From Fischerella sp. (GTDB taxonomy: Bacteria > Cyanobacteriota > Cyanobacteriia > Cyanobacteriales > Nostocaceae), in the NCBI GenBank assembly GCA_026419705.1, contig JANZYY010000304.1:1-6307 (forward strand): a stretch of 6,307 nt of DNA. The letters are read 5' to 3'. Made by a program: the position numbers and the translations under genes. Numbering within the stretch: position 1 is the stretch's first letter; each line of letters begins with the position of its first letter. The notes under the pieces were generated by a model that did no database searches, had not been told where the DNA came from, and saw only the letters and a program-made list of their open reading frames with translations. Positions 5,736-6,307 of this stretch are shown here, piece by piece.

Positions 5736-6307
5736 ACATTGAGCTTCCCCTGTGCTTGAGATTCATTAATCAGGGTCAAGTACTCATCTCGGAAATAACG
5801 CAAAGTACTAAACACTGGATTCGGTGCAGATTGACCCAAACCGCACAAGCTGGTATTTTTTACCATGTCACACAGTTCTTCCAAAAGTTCCAAGTCAGTA
5901 ATAGTTGCCTTGCCTTCACGAATCTTAGTCAACAGGCGATAGAGTTGCACAGTACCTACACGACAAGGTATACACTTGCCACAGGATTCATCCATGCAAA
6001 ATTCCATGAAAAACTTGGCAACATCTACCATATTGGTATTTTCATCCATAACAATCATGCCGCCGGAACCCATGATTGAACCCAAGGCGGTGAGAGATTC
6101 GTAGTCCACAGGAGTATCAAAAGCCGAGGCGGGGATGCATCCTCCCGATGGACCGCCTGTTTGTACAGCTTTTGCCGTTCCGCCATCGGGGATACCACCG
6201 CCCATTTTTTCCACAATCGTTCGCAGCGGCGTTCCCATTGGCACTTCTATCAAACCAGTATTGCGGATTTTACCTGCTAGTGCGAATACTTTTGTACCTT
6301 TGCTTTT
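5732..6307 (-). CDS. hoxF: HoxF, flavin/NAD-binding diaphorase subunit, C-terminal part only (5' end beyond window)
   Basis: The C-terminal 191 residues of the NuoF-like subunit that binds FMN and the nicotinamide nucleotide in the HoxEFU diaphorase. The frame is open to the window edge; the first full codon is AAA at 6307-6305. Visible elements are the GGIPDGG and TGGPSGGC loops, the LGSIMGSGGMIVMDE stretch typical of NuoF, and the [4Fe-4S] motif CGKCIPC with Cys109, 112 and 115 of this fragment. The fourth ligand is Cys155 in SLCGLGQSAPNP. All four ligands are present. The N-terminal flavin and NAD motifs, and any HoxE upstream, are outside the window. The tail after FRDEYLTLI is NESQAQGKLNV. 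The TGA stop (5732-5734) shares bases with the ATG of the next gene, which is not hoxU but an MDR oxidoreductase. Confidence 0.96.
   Translation of the reverse strand, partial: KSKGTKVFALAGKIRNTGLIEVPMGTPLRTIVEKMGGGIPDGGTAKAVQTGGPSGGCIPASAFDTPVDYESLTALGSIMGSGGMIVMDENTNMVDVAKFFMEFCMDESCGKCIPCRVGTVQLYRLLTKIREGKATITDLELLEELCDMVKNTSLCGLGQSAPNPVFSTLRYFRDEYLTLINESQAQGKLNV
5744..5751 (-). promoter_or_regulatory. Likely ribosome binding site of the MDR oxidoreductase inside hoxF
   Basis: The minus strand reads AGGGGAAG within the last hoxF codons, 8 bases before the ATG at 5735. It would help ribosomes finishing hoxF restart on the ATGA overlap. Confidence 0.5.

Noticed and set aside
5756..6079. 107-codon plus-strand frame
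   Set aside because: It is antisense to the HoxF [4Fe-4S] region and has no domain features.
6236..6253. TTG at 6253 as a hoxF start
   Set aside because: The frame is open to the window edge, and the residues before it are ordinary NuoF-type sequence (KVFALAGKIRNTG), so this is an internal Leu codon.

Overview
The window is most of a bidirectional [NiFe]-hydrogenase (hox) gene cluster from a cyanobacterium, and every gene lies on the minus strand. Three things point to a filamentous, Nostocales-type cyanobacterium: the gene content (HoxF, HoxU, HoxY and HoxH with a CBS-CP12 protein between hoxY and hoxH), eight copies of the cyanobacterial HIP1 octamer GCGATCGC in 6.3 kb, and short heptamer and 'CCAAGAC' intergenic repeats. 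The order-level placement is an inference.

In transcription order (high to low coordinates) the layout is: the C-terminal part of hoxF (6307-5732, cut by the window edge); a medium-chain quinone-oxidoreductase-like gene whose ATG overlaps the hoxF stop as ATGA (5735-4740); the decayed C-terminal end of a phytoene-desaturase/retinol-saturase-like flavoprotein gene, with an in-frame TAG (4747-4400); a membrane-anchored protein of unknown function (4369-3542); hoxU (3476-2757); hoxY (2685-2140); a CBS-pair/CP12 fusion gene (2060-1440); and hoxH (1338-1, lacking its last codons beyond the edge).

HoxF and HoxU belong to the NAD(P)H/ferredoxin-linked diaphorase part of the enzyme, and HoxY and HoxH are the hydrogenase small and large subunits. 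HoxU, HoxY and the visible part of HoxF have all their expected cluster ligands. HoxH has its first CxxC pair; the second lies past the window edge. The CBS-CP12 protein has an adenylate-sensing type module joined to a domain of the redox-controlled Calvin-cycle inhibitor CP12. Its place in the cluster suggests co-expression of a carbon-fixation regulator with hydrogenase. The three genes between hoxF and hoxU have no known hydrogenase role. One is clearly broken, so that interval looks like a site of accessory gene gain and loss.

Gaps between genes are short, 101 bp at most. They hold Shine-Dalgarno sites, a hairpin repeat upstream of hoxH, a heptamer repeat at the hoxU end and an AT-rich inverted repeat upstream of hoxU. 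I saw no RNA gene, CRISPR array, complete mobile element or convincing rho-independent terminator. There is no gene-free stretch over 300 bases.
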